Origin: Helicobacteraceae bacterium
GTDB lineage: Bacteria; Campylobacterota; Campylobacteria; Campylobacterales; Sulfurimonadaceae
Length of the DNA stretch: 27,875 bases
NCBI GenBank assembly: GCA_027061425.1
Contig: JALSUN010000001.1
Coordinates: 1-27,875 of the forward strand
Direction of reading: 5' to 3'
The notes under the pieces are model-generated. The model was not told where the DNA came from and made no database searches. It saw only the letters and a list, made by a program, of their open reading frames with translations. Position numbers and translations under genes: made by a program. This document shows, in pieces, positions 8,515 to 16,446 of this stretch; within the stretch, counting starts at the first letter, position 1, and every line of letters starts with the position of its first letter.

Positions 8515-9984
8515 TCAGTGTGTTTTAAAGACGATCTCTAGTGCTTCACAAGTGAGGGCTTGTACATTCTCTTGTGTGATGTAAGGCATCTTGTTTTTGT
8601 AACTAACTGTGAGTTTCTTGTTTTCAAATGCGAGCTCAAAGTCCAGATTACGGGGATGGTGTGACAGTAGGGCATCACTTAGGGCAAGAAGTCTACTGAG
8701 GGCTTGAACGCTCTCTAGCGAAGGGAGAAGCTTTTTGTATTCAGCCATAGTGCTTTTTTTAACCCCTTTACCGAGTTGAAAACGTACAAGCATAGAGATG
8801 AGTGCGATCTCTTCATGGGTGTAACCATACTCTAAAGCGGTGAGGGCTAAGTAGTAACTGTGGTTTTGAAAAGAGTAGAAGTGATGCGATGCACCTATCT
8901 TCGCCAGTTTGGCTGCGATGGTAAGGGGCTCTTTATGGGTCAGATCAAACTCAAATGTGGGCTGTAACAGCTCAAAGAGTGTGCGTACAAGCTTAACACG
9001 AAGGTTTCTCTGCTCAGCATTATGTGAATGTTGGTCTACAAGGTAGGAGAGTGAAGGGTTGAAGTTCTTGGGAAAGCAGTCACCGTTATGTCGTAACAGA
9101 TCACTTAAGTAGAGCCCTTCTCTTACACCTGCACCACTGGTGGTGAGATGTGTGGCGCCCACCTTTTTAATCAGACGAAGTAAGATAAGCGTTCCTGGCT
9201 TTATAACATCATAACGATCTTTTTTGACACCAAGTTCTTTGAGCTCAGAGAGGCTCTCTGCTGCTAAGATCTTTTTGCCTAGAGTTTTAAGATCTTGTGC
9301 TTCAAAACTAAAAGCATGAATTTTGTTCATAGGGTGGTTCTTGTTTTTCAGGATGATCTGCGCAAGGGCACGAAAGGTACCCCCAACTCCAATAATATGA
9401 GACTGCTCTTTTGTTTTGAGCTGTTCAAGCGCTGTATCTATATACTTTTTAGCACCTTCTATATCATTACGATCAAAAAAGAGCTCTTTGAGTCTGACGG
9501 TACCTAAGTCTATGGAGTCAGAGTCAACGACCTTTGCATTTTTAATACAGGCACATTCTGTAGAACCTCCACCAATGTCCAAGGTCATGGCATCGTAAGA
9601 GGGCAGGAGGTTTGCACAGGCGATGCCACCAAGGTAGGCCTCTCTCTCACCACTGATCACTTTAATGTTGAGATCTACCTCTCTTTTAACACGTTGAATA
9701 AAATTTTTTTTATTACTGGCATCTCGAACAGCAGATGTAGCGACACAAAGAGTCTTTCGTACATCATATGAGCGGGCGATCTGCATAAAGTCTCTGAGAG
9801 CACCTATGGCACGTTGTATAGCCTCTTCTTGTAGGACACCTTCGTTTTGATAGGCATTTTCAGAGATGCGTACACGAGACTTCACCTCATGAAGCAGGTG
9901 AAAGGCAAAACGGCTGGTCTTTTCTAAGATGATCATACGTGCAGAGTTGGAGCCTATGTCTATGACGGCGGTACGTTTTGCCAT
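8515..9984 (-). CDS. Ppx/GppA family phosphatase (exopolyphosphatase or pppGpp phosphohydrolase)
   Basis: This 489-residue protein shows the actin/Hsp70-like fold of Ppx/GppA enzymes: VIDIGSNSARM (about 7-17) as phosphate loop 1, TLDIGGGSTEC as phosphate loop 2, and GVGGTFRAL. A C-terminal HD-like helical region with HSHNAEQRN follows, consistent with the longer family form. Such enzymes hydrolyse inorganic polyphosphate and/or the pentaphosphate alarmone; sequence cannot decide which. A TATAAT at 10030-10035 on the minus strand could give it its own promoter, and it also lies downstream of the ferredoxin gene in the same direction. Confidence 0.9.
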   Translation of the reverse strand: MAKRTAVIDIGSNSARMIILEKTSRFAFHLLHEVKSRVRISENAYQNEGVLQEEAIQRAIGALRDFMQIARSYDVRKTLCVATSAVRDASNKKNFIQRVKREVDLNIKVISGEREAYLGGIACANLLPSYDAMTLDIGGGSTECACIKNAKVVDSDSIDLGTVRLKELFFDRNDIEGAKKYIDTALEQLKTKEQSHIIGVGGTFRALAQIILKNKNHPMNKIHAFSFEAQDLKTLGKKILAAESLSELKELGVKKDRYDVIKPGTLILLRLIKKVGATHLTTSGAGVREGLYLSDLLRHNGDCFPKNFNPSLSYLVDQHSHNAEQRNLRVKLVRTLFELLQPTFEFDLTHKEPLTIAAKLAKIGASHHFYSFQNHSYYLALTALEYGYTHEEIALISMLVRFQLGKGVKKSTMAEYKKLLPSLESVQALSRLLALSDALLSHHPRNLDFELAFENKKLTVSYKNKMPYITQENVQALTCEALEIVFKTH

Positions 9985-10029
9985 GTTATGACCTTATGTG
10001 GACAGAAAATGCCCTGAAATTATTTGATT

Positions 10030-10035
10030 ATTATA
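10030..10035 (-). promoter_or_regulatory. -10 element upstream of ppx/gppA
   Basis: TATAAT on the minus strand lies 45 nt before the ppx/gppA start and downstream of the ferredoxin stop. No -35 is evident at 16-18 nt. It suggests independent expression of the phosphatase gene. Confidence 0.45.
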
Positions 10036-10071
10036 GAGAAAGGGGAGTTAAGCGGGGGTAAGAGTTGAAGA

Positions 10072-10329
10072 TTAATCTTCCTCTTCTTTTAAAAGTTGCT
10101 CATGTTTGAACTGAAGTTCAGCGATAGTCTCAACGTTGTCTTTGTCTAAGATGAAACAATCAACAGGACAGACAGCAATACAAGCAGGCTCATCATAGAC
10201 ACCAACACACTCAGTACAACGATCAGGGTCTACAACATAAATCGGATCACCCTCTTCAATAGCCTCTGTGGGGCATTCTTCGCGGCAGGCATCACATGCG
10301 ATACATTCATCATTAATTAAAAGTGCCAT
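10072..10329 (-). CDS. 2[4Fe-4S] ferredoxin, Alvin type
   Basis: This 85-residue protein has two cluster motifs: C9-x2-C12-x2-C15-x3-C19-P and C38-x2-C41-x8-C50-x3-C54-P, followed by an extra Cys58 in CPVDCF. The eight-residue insertion between Cys41 and Cys50 and the C-terminal acidic helix are marks of the Allochromatium-type (YfhL-like) ferredoxins, which have very low redox potentials. The protein is soluble and carries electrons between cytoplasmic enzymes; the partner is not known from sequence. AAGG precedes the ATG. From memory, C. jejuni has a ferredoxin at the same place between ppx and cosR. Confidence 0.93.
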   Translation of the reverse strand: MALLINDECIACDACREECPTEAIEEGDPIYVVDPDRCTECVGVYDEPACIAVCPVDCFILDKDNVETIAELQFKHEQLLKEEED

Positions 10330-10417
10330 TATAAACCTTGACTAAAACCTACTTTTGAGGCTTTATATATAAATTCTTGTGCGATTTATAGCAGAACAAA
10401 CCTTGAAGTAATTTGAA

Positions 10418-10444
10418 AGTCAAAAATTGTTTAAATTTTTGACT
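10418..10444 (-). terminator. AT-rich terminator hairpin after the histidine kinase gene
   Basis: On the minus strand, AGTCAAAAATT and AATTTTTGACT form a perfect 11-bp stem with a 5-nt loop, starting inside the kinase stop codon. The following TTTC is only a short U tract, so efficiency is uncertain. It separates the kinase from the ferredoxin gene. Confidence 0.55.
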
Positions 10445-11738
10445 ATTTAAGTGGTAGGATGCAGTGGAGTTTAGAACGTAAAAGTAGTGAGGCAACGGTA
10501 CCTAAATCGTCTTTTCTGTTTTGGATCTTAAGCTCACCACCGAGTGCATCTGCAGCACTTTTTGCTAGAAAGAGCCCCAAACCTGCTCCTGACTTACTGC
10601 CTTGGCGTTTAAATGGAGCAAACAGATCAACAGTATCATCAATACCACACCCCTCATCGATAATCTCTATAAGTAGACCCTCATCATTAATAAGACTCTG
10701 TAAGATGACTTTTTTACCCTCAGGGGTGAATTTTAGAGCATTTTGTAAAAGGTTTTGAATGATTTGGTTGAGTAGGCTCTCTTGAAGGGTACACATAAAT
10801 GCATCGGGTTTAAAATGCATCTCCAAGGCTTTACCTTCAGACTCTGCAAGCAGTTTAAAATCATTGGCTTTACGGCGCAGTATATCAATAACATCTGCTT
10901 GAACAGGGGTCTCTAACTGGGCACCTTCTTGGCGTCCTATGTTTAAGATACTACTGACGATGGCATTCATCTCATCTATACTCTTGTTACTGACTTTAAT
11001 GGCTTCTATATACTCTTCAGGTGTACGTTTTTTAATGGTGATGACCTGATTTTTAAGTTTCATAACCGCGAGGGGAGTTTTAAGCTCATGTGCGGCGCCG
11101 ATGAAGAGCTCTTTTTGGTACTTTACAAAGTTCTGTATACGGCTGATAAGATGGTTAATACTCTCTCCTAGAGGTGCAAACTCATCGGGCAACTCTTGGA
11201 CCACAATCGGACGTATCATATGTTCGTTCATATTTGAAAGTCTACGGTTAAGCTCTTTAATAGGGGCTACCAACATTTTAGAGAAGATGATGGCATAGAG
11301 TACAACCATAAGAAAGCCGATCGCATTGATGATAAAAATGGAGTTCAGGATTTTTTTCAAAAGTTTTTTGGTTGGGGTGATGTCTTTTGTCACCTTGACA
11401 TAACTGTTACCTTCTGCCTTGTACGGGTAAAAGAGGACGAGTTTGGTATGTTTATCTTGAGTGGTCTCTATAATTTGGGCTTGATGTTCGGGGGTCTTAT
11501 AGGTGATCATCTCTACAGTTAAGCCCAAAAGTGCATCACCATTGGCTTCTATAGGGTCAAGCAGTGCCTTATATTCACAGACATTTTTTGCAAAACCAAG
11601 CATCTCTGTACGTTTATCATCATAGATAGAAGACTGGATAAAAAGATAAAGTATGGAGGAGAAGATAAGCATTAATGCAAAGGTAGCGATGATAAGTTGG
11701 ATGATAAATCGGCTTCGAATACTACGGTCTGAAAACAC
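10443..11738 (-). CDS. membrane sensor histidine kinase next to the CosR-like regulator
   Basis: This 431-residue kinase has two membrane segments (about 11-36 and 131-153) enclosing a periplasmic sensor of about 95 residues with no domain I recognise. A HAMP-like linker is followed by an H box AAHELKTP (His217), N box NLLQNALKF (Asn333), G1 DEGCGID (361-367), F box LFAPF and G2 GAGLGLF (384-390). All catalytic boxes are intact. The start is GTG with AAAAGG 6 nt upstream. It lies downstream of the cosR-like gene on the same strand, 131 nt away across a hairpin, so it may be its partner. Confidence 0.93.
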   Translation of the reverse strand: MFSDRSIRSRFIIQLIIATFALMLIFSSILYLFIQSSIYDDKRTEMLGFAKNVCEYKALLDPIEANGDALLGLTVEMITYKTPEHQAQIIETTQDKHTKLVLFYPYKAEGNSYVKVTKDITPTKKLLKKILNSIFIINAIGFLMVVLYAIIFSKMLVAPIKELNRRLSNMNEHMIRPIVVQELPDEFAPLGESINHLISRIQNFVKYQKELFIGAAHELKTPLAVMKLKNQVITIKKRTPEEYIEAIKVSNKSIDEMNAIVSSILNIGRQEGAQLETPVQADVIDILRRKANDFKLLAESEGKALEMHFKPDAFMCTLQESLLNQIIQNLLQNALKFTPEGKKVILQSLINDEGLLIEIIDEGCGIDDTVDLFAPFKRQGSKSGAGLGLFLAKSAADALGGELKIQNRKDDLGTVASLLLRSKLHCILPLK

Positions 11739-11840
11739 AGGGTACCTTTTATATACATAGAGTTGTATGCACTACAATGTAAAGTGTTAGTACGTTATTT
11801 TAGCAAGAATTTACTGTGATTGGTAGGTTTTAGAAGAAGT

Positions 11841-11860
11841 AAAGAGGCTAAGGCCTCTTT
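11841..11860 (-). terminator. hairpin between the CosR-like gene and the kinase gene
   Basis: AAAGAGGC and GCCTCTTT form a perfect 8-bp stem around a 4-nt loop, 9 nt after the regulator stop codon. On the minus strand it is followed by a T-rich but interrupted tract (ACTTCTTCT). It probably terminates or attenuates transcription, giving more regulator than kinase. Confidence 0.6.
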
Positions 11861-11869
11861 AAAGGGGAT

Positions 11870-12541
11870 TTAGATCTCTTTTGGAAAACAAAATCTATAA
11901 CCACGACGACGTACTGTTTCGATCGTTGTGATGTTTAATGGCTTGTCCATTTTTTGGCGAATTTGGTTGATAGCAACTTCAATAACGTTAGGTGTTACGA
12001 GCTCAGGCTCTTCCCAAATCGCGTCAAGCAGTTGCTCTTTAGAAACGATTTGGTCACGGTGACGTGCCAAGTGTGTAAGCACTTCAAAAGGCTTACCTTT
12101 TAGCTCGATCTCTGTGTTGTTGTAGATGATCTTCTCTTCTTCAGGATTGATAATAAGGTCATCTATCTCAATAATATTAGAACCACCAAAACGCAGTTGC
12201 GCTTCTATACGCGCTACAAGAACATCAAAGTCAAAAGGCTTACGGATGTAGTCATCAGCACCCGCTTTAAGAGCTGTGATCTCACTGTCATTATCATCAC
12301 GAGCAGAAAGAACAACAACCTTTGTTTTAGGTGTATTTGTTTTAATGTCAGGAATGATGTCTACACTGTTTCCATCTGGAAGCATCCAGTCCATAAGTAC
12401 AAGATCGTAGTTACGGATATCCAGGTAGTACTCACCATCTTTTAATGTCTCTACAACATCGCTTTGAAAGCCGAACTCTTTAAGGCCTTCTGCCAATGTT
12501 TTGTTTAATGTTACTTCATCTTCAATGATAAGAATGCGCAT
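11870..12541 (-). CDS. cosR: OmpR-type response regulator, CosR/HsrA family
   Basis: This 223-residue protein has a receiver domain with acidic pocket Glu7-Asp8-Glu9, phosphoacceptor Asp51 (LMDWMLPDG), Ser79 and Lys101, then a winged-helix DNA-binding domain. The second half (KGKPFEVLTHLARHRDQIVS and the following IRQKMDKPL and RRRGYRFCFPK) closely matches what I recall of C. jejuni CosR and H. pylori HsrA (HP1043), essential regulators of oxidative-stress and core genes. An upstream in-frame ATG exists at 12553, but GAGG lies 6 nt before the 12541 ATG, which also gives the family's usual length. Unlike HsrA, the receiver looks fully phosphorylatable. Confidence 0.93.
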   Translation of the reverse strand: MRILIIEDEVTLNKTLAEGLKEFGFQSDVVETLKDGEYYLDIRNYDLVLMDWMLPDGNSVDIIPDIKTNTPKTKVVVLSARDDNDSEITALKAGADDYIRKPFDFDVLVARIEAQLRFGGSNIIEIDDLIINPEEEKIIYNNTEIELKGKPFEVLTHLARHRDQIVSKEQLLDAIWEEPELVTPNVIEVAINQIRQKMDKPLNITTIETVRRRGYRFCFPKEI

Positions 12542-12575
12542 GCATAACCTCATATATGTTAAATTTTAGGGCGGA

Positions 12576-12603
12576 AGTATAGCATACTTTTAGGTTGGTT
12601 TAA
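12576..12603 (-). promoter_or_regulatory. extended -10 promoter of the CosR-like gene
   Basis: On the minus strand, TTAAAC (12598-12603), a 16-nt spacer, and TATACT (12576-12581) preceded by TGC form an extended -10 promoter 35 nt before the start codon. It lies in the short gap after folB, so the regulator need not depend on the folB/plsY transcript. Confidence 0.6.
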
Positions 12604-12621
12604 TAATTTTTTAAATAAATT

Positions 12622-12945
12622 TTAATATTTGAAGGTTTCTTGTAGTGAAACCTCGCAATTAGGGAGGATGTCGGGTTTAGAAATTTTTAATGTTAGAGAC
12701 TCTATAGCTGGAAATTCTGCTTTTAGTTTACCATTGAGCTCTAAAAGTGCTGTTTCTATGAGTTCGAACTGAGTATCTATCATACGATTTTCTATAGTTT
12801 GCGCTACAAGTGCATAGTTGAGAAAGTCTTGAGTGTAGGTGTAATCTATCTGACAGTCTATGATGACTTTTTGAGGGGTAGTACGTTCAAAGTCCAAGAT
12901 ACCAATGATACATTCAAAGGTGAGTGCTTTGATCTCTATAATCAT
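12622..12945 (-). CDS. folB: dihydroneopterin aldolase
   Basis: This 107-residue protein aligns by eye with FolB: IEIKALTFECIIGILDFERTTPQKVIIDC at the start (cited in parts), a central helix with FELIETALLEL carrying the active-site Glu region, and a closing LTLKISKPDILPNCEVSLQ strand. It cleaves 7,8-dihydroneopterin in folate synthesis. The length is slightly short but within family range. The ATG follows the plsY stop immediately (TAGATG), so the two are almost certainly cotranscribed and probably translationally coupled. Confidence 0.85.
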   Translation of the reverse strand: MIIEIKALTFECIIGILDFERTTPQKVIIDCQIDYTYTQDFLNYALVAQTIENRMIDTQFELIETALLELNGKLKAEFPAIESLTLKISKPDILPNCEVSLQETFKY

Positions 12946-13560
12946 CTATACAACAGCCTTCTCTTCACCTTTTACAAGACGCACAATGTTGGGAATATGT
13001 TTGTAAAAGAGAATAATGGTGATGAGTACGACAGGTGCGTGTTCAAGGTTAGGATGGAGTACAAATGAGGCTGCCAAAAGTGTCAAAACACCTGCTAAAG
13101 AGGAGATAGAAGAGATTTTAAGGGTCTTGGCCAAAACTCCCCAAACTACAAAACCGATGAGGGTTTCAAGAGGGAGCATCACAAGAAGTACACCCAGACC
13201 TGTCGCAATGCCTTTACCACCTTCAAACCAGAGGTAAGGGCTAAAACAGTGACCTACAACAGCTAAAACAGCGATACCCCACAGTGTAGACTCTGGCATA
13301 CCCATATACATTCCAGCCAGTAAAACAACAATGCCTTTGAGTGCATCTAGTAGAAGTGTTGCTGCACCTAGCTTTTTAGCAAGGGCAGGGTTGCTCTCTT
13401 TAACAACACGAAGGACATTGGTCGCACCGATGCTTTTTGAGCCACTCTCTTTGACATTGACGCCAGCGACAAATTTTGCAAGAAGAAGTCCAAAAGGGAT
13501 ACCTCCAATGAGGTATGCAGCGAGGTAAAATTGTGCATTGATATTAAAAAGAAAATCCAT
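12946..13560 (-). CDS. plsY: glycerol-3-phosphate acyltransferase PlsY
   Basis: This 204-residue integral membrane protein has about five hydrophobic segments and the three PlsY motifs: GGIPFGLLLAK, GSKSIGATNVLR and FEGGKGIATGLG. PlsY uses acyl-phosphate to acylate the 1-position of glycerol-3-phosphate, the first committed step of phospholipid synthesis, at the inner membrane. No strong ribosome binding site precedes the ATG. It heads the minus-strand run plsY-folB and is divergent from nadA across 137 bp; TATATA at 13576-13581 on the minus strand could be its -10. Confidence 0.95.
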   Translation of the reverse strand: MDFLFNINAQFYLAAYLIGGIPFGLLLAKFVAGVNVKESGSKSIGATNVLRVVKESNPALAKKLGAATLLLDALKGIVVLLAGMYMGMPESTLWGIAVLAVVGHCFSPYLWFEGGKGIATGLGVLLVMLPLETLIGFVVWGVLAKTLKISSISSLAGVLTLLAASFVLHPNLEHAPVVLITIILFYKHIPNIVRLVKGEEKAVV

Positions 13561-13661
13561 AGGTTGTAAGTGCCTTATATAAAATGTGTGAGAATTCTAC
13601 ATTAACTTGTGTTACATCCCCATAAACCCAAGCAAAAATCTATTACTTATGACTTCTGAGC

Positions 13662-13667
13662 TATAAT
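13662..13667 (+). promoter_or_regulatory. -10 element of the nadA operon
   Basis: TATAAT lies 30 nt upstream of the nadA GTG, with AAGGA (13687-13691) between them. I see no good -35. It is the only consensus -10 on the plus strand of the divergent gap with plsY. Confidence 0.6.
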
Positions 13668-13697
13668 CGCGAAATTATATAGTGAGAAGGACCCCCT

Positions 13698-14696
13698 GTG
13701 AATGAGACAACACAAGAACTTAAAGACAAGATTACAGCACTTAAAAAGAAGCTCGATGTTACGGTGGTAGCACACTTCTACCAACGTGACGAAGTCTTTG
13801 AGATGGGAGATATTACCGGAGATTCTCTCGAACTGGCTAAAAAAACGATGGCAGATGACTCTAAGTTTGTCCTCTTTTGTGGTGTAGCATTTATGGGTCA
13901 GAGTGTGAAGGTTCTTAGCCCTGAAAAGCGGGTAGTGATGCCCAAACTTGCCTGCTGTTCTATGGCGCGGATGATAGACTCTCTCTATTATGATGATGCA
14001 GTCAAGGCCATGGTGGCTGATGGGATTAAAGAAGAGAACATCTTACCGATTACTTACATTAACTCTAATGCAGATGTTAAAGCTAAGGTCGGAAAAATGG
14101 GTGGTATGGTCTGTACCAGTTCTAACGCTAAAGTCATCATTACTACCGCTCTAAAAGAGGGTAAAAAGATTCTTTTTGTACCTGATAGATGTTTGGGGCA
14201 AAACATTGCCAACCAGATGGGACTAAAATCTGCTGTTATTGGTGAAGATGATGACCTTGTGGGTGCTGACATTATCTGTTATAACGGTTTTTGTGCAGTG
14301 CATCAACTCTTTAGTGTAGATGACATTAACTTCTACCGTAAAAAATACCCCGGTATTAAAATCGTGACCCACCCAGAGTGCGATCCTGCTGTATGCGATG
14401 CTTCTGACTTTGTAGGTTCTACCTCTCAGCTCATCAAGTACATCGCTGACCTTGACCCAGAACAAAAAGTGGCAGTAGGTACAGAGTTTAACCTTGTTAA
14501 CCGTCTGCGTTCAAAAAACACTTATGTGCTCTCTTCGACCAAACCAGAGTGTCCAACAATGAATGAGACTACTTTAGAAGACCTCTATGTCACACTGAAA
14601 TCTATAGAAGACGGAGAACCCCTTAACGAGATTTTTATAGATGAAGAGACAGGAAAGTGGGCTAAGATCGCTCTTGACAGAATGATGGCACTTTAA
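13698..14696 (+). CDS. nadA: quinolinate synthase
   Basis: This 332-residue protein is NadA, which condenses iminoaspartate with dihydroxyacetone phosphate to quinolinate using a [4Fe-4S] cluster. Cys86/87 (LACCSMA), Cys199 (GFCAVH) and Cys285 (PECPTM) are at the cluster-ligand positions. AHFYQRDEVFEMGD near the N-terminus and VGTEFNLVNRL near 259 are family motifs. The start is GTG, with AAGGA 6 nt upstream. Its TAA overlaps the nadC ATG by one base. No nadB is in the window; the oxidase that supplies iminoaspartate must be elsewhere. Confidence 0.96.
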   Translation: MNETTQELKDKITALKKKLDVTVVAHFYQRDEVFEMGDITGDSLELAKKTMADDSKFVLFCGVAFMGQSVKVLSPEKRVVMPKLACCSMARMIDSLYYDDAVKAMVADGIKEENILPITYINSNADVKAKVGKMGGMVCTSSNAKVIITTALKEGKKILFVPDRCLGQNIANQMGLKSAVIGEDDDLVGADIICYNGFCAVHQLFSVDDINFYRKKYPGIKIVTHPECDPAVCDASDFVGSTSQLIKYIADLDPEQKVAVGTEFNLVNRLRSKNTYVLSSTKPECPTMNETTLEDLYVTLKSIEDGEPLNEIFIDEETGKWAKIALDRMMAL

Positions 14697-15508
14697 TGAA
14701 AAACTTTGTTCTAGAAGCCTTGGCAGAAGATGTGGGCAGAGGCGATCTCTACGCTCTTGTTTTTGCTGCGCAACCGGCTTCTGCAAATATTATGGCTAAA
14801 AGTGATGGCGTCTTGGCAGGTGCGCAGTATTGTGATGTTTTAGCCCAAGAAGAGCCTCTTAGCATTACCTGGAAAAAGCGTGATGGTGAACGTTTTGTGA
14901 AAGGTGATTTGATCGCAGTGGTTGAAAGTGACTCACACACGCTTTTGAAATGTGAGCGTACCCTTCTAAACATGTTACTACATGCCTCTTCTATAGCAAC
15001 ACTGACTGCTAAGTTTGTTGACATTGTGGCACCTCATGGTACACGACTGCTTGACACCAGAAAGACCCGTCCTAAACTGCGTGTTTTTGAAAAGTATGCC
15101 ACACGTTGCGGTGGCGCAGTGAACCATAGAATGGGCTTGGATGACTGTTTGATGTTAAAAGACACCCATCTTAAGACCATAGAGGATTTGAATGATTTTA
15201 TGGCGAAAGCACGTCAAGCCATCCCTTTTACTTCCAAGATAGAGATAGAAGCCGAGACCTTTGATCAAGCCAAAACATTTATGGCAGCCGGTGCTGATAT
15301 TGTGATGTGTGACAACATGACGCCGGAACAGTTAGCGGAGGTGGTTACCTATAAAAAAGAGCATCACGCCAATGTCCTTTTAGAAGCAAGTGGTAATATC
15401 TCGCTTGAAACTATAGAGTCTTACGCTAAAACAGGTGTTGATGCCATTAGTTCTGGCGCGCTGATCCATCAGGCCAACTGGATAGACCTCTCTATGAAAG
15501 TTAATTAG
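14696..15508 (+). CDS. nadC: nicotinate-nucleotide pyrophosphorylase (carboxylating)
   Basis: This 270-residue protein converts quinolinate and PRPP to nicotinate mononucleotide. It has DTRKTRPKLRVFEKYA (about 119-134), then GGAVNHRMGLDDCLMLKDTH, the quinolinate and phosphate binding stretches, and a barrel end with EASGNISLETI. All basic residues expected of the active site (Arg, Lys, His) are present. It overlaps nadA by one base (TAATG), so the two steps of de novo NAD synthesis are translationally coupled. Confidence 0.96.
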   Translation: MKNFVLEALAEDVGRGDLYALVFAAQPASANIMAKSDGVLAGAQYCDVLAQEEPLSITWKKRDGERFVKGDLIAVVESDSHTLLKCERTLLNMLLHASSIATLTAKFVDIVAPHGTRLLDTRKTRPKLRVFEKYATRCGGAVNHRMGLDDCLMLKDTHLKTIEDLNDFMAKARQAIPFTSKIEIEAETFDQAKTFMAAGADIVMCDNMTPEQLAEVVTYKKEHHANVLLEASGNISLETIESYAKTGVDAISSGALIHQANWIDLSMKVN

Positions 15509-15519
15509 GTCTGGCGGGT

Positions 15520-16446
15520 TTGTTTGAAAAAATAGCTACTGCACAGTATATTGTGCTCATTGCTCATATCAATCCAGATGCTGATTCATTGGGTGCAGCA
15601 TCAGCCATGTACACTCATTTAATGCGTTTAGAAAAAAAGGTGACACTCTTTTGTATGACAGAGCGTGTGGACTCACGTCTGCAGTTTTTACCATGGTTTG
15701 ACAAACTGCGTCATACCTTTCCAAAAAGTGCAGACTTGGCCATGAGTTTTGACTGTGGGGCGTATAAACGTCTAGGAACAGAGGTAGCGTGTCCCTTAAT
15801 TAACATCGATCATCATAAAAGTAATGAACATTATGGTGAAATCAATGTTATAGACATCACAGCCATCAGTACAACACAGGTGCTTTTCGATCTATTTAAC
15901 CAAGAGAACATTAAGATAAACCCTAAGATGGCGACAGCACTCTATGCGGGTCTTTTAGATGACTCTCATGGTTTTTTAGCGCCTAAAACAGATGCAAGAT
16001 CTTTTAAGATGGCTGAAACATTAAGTCGTGCCAAGGCTGATATTTATGAGAGTGCAGAGGCACTTTTTCATAAAAACTCATTGGCGGCACTGCGTCTTAA
16101 AGGTTTGATGTTCGCACAGATGCAACTGCATCTTGATGCAAGAGTGGTGGTACATTTGGTTTCAAGAGAGATGATGGAGAAGAGTGGGGCACGAGAGGTG
16201 GACTGCGAGGCGGCACTTGAAGAGAGTACGGGACTGCCTCATGTAGAGGTGGCACTGATGTTACGTGAAAACCGTAATGGAAAGATCAAAGGTTCTCTAC
16301 GCTGCAGTGGTGCACATGATGTAGAGAAACTTGCAGCGCTTCATGGTGGCGGTGGTCATCAACACGCAGCAGGTTTTGAAGTAGAAAATGAGAACTTAGA
16401 AGCACTGAGTGAAAAATTAATAACAGCGATACAAAAGGAGATATAA
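15520..16446 (+). CDS. DHH-family phosphoesterase (NrnA / pAp-phosphatase type)
   Basis: This 308-residue protein has the DHH motif set: HINPDADSLGA (16-26), MSFDCG (75-80), NIDHHKSNEH (95-104) and a C-terminal DHHA1 domain with GGGGHQHAAGF (about 276-286). Family members degrade short RNA oligonucleotides, pAp or cyclic dinucleotide products using manganese. The start codon is TTG; only GGCGGG lies directly upstream, so initiation may depend on coupling to nadC, which ends 11 nt before. The exact substrate is open. A linear dinucleotide from cyclic di-GMP turnover is one possibility, of interest given the riboswitch downstream. Confidence 0.88.
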   Translation: MFEKIATAQYIVLIAHINPDADSLGAASAMYTHLMRLEKKVTLFCMTERVDSRLQFLPWFDKLRHTFPKSADLAMSFDCGAYKRLGTEVACPLINIDHHKSNEHYGEINVIDITAISTTQVLFDLFNQENIKINPKMATALYAGLLDDSHGFLAPKTDARSFKMAETLSRAKADIYESAEALFHKNSLAALRLKGLMFAQMQLHLDARVVVHLVSREMMEKSGAREVDCEAALEESTGLPHVEVALMLRENRNGKIKGSLRCSGAHDVEKLAALHGGGGHQHAAGFEVENENLEALSEKLITAIQKEI

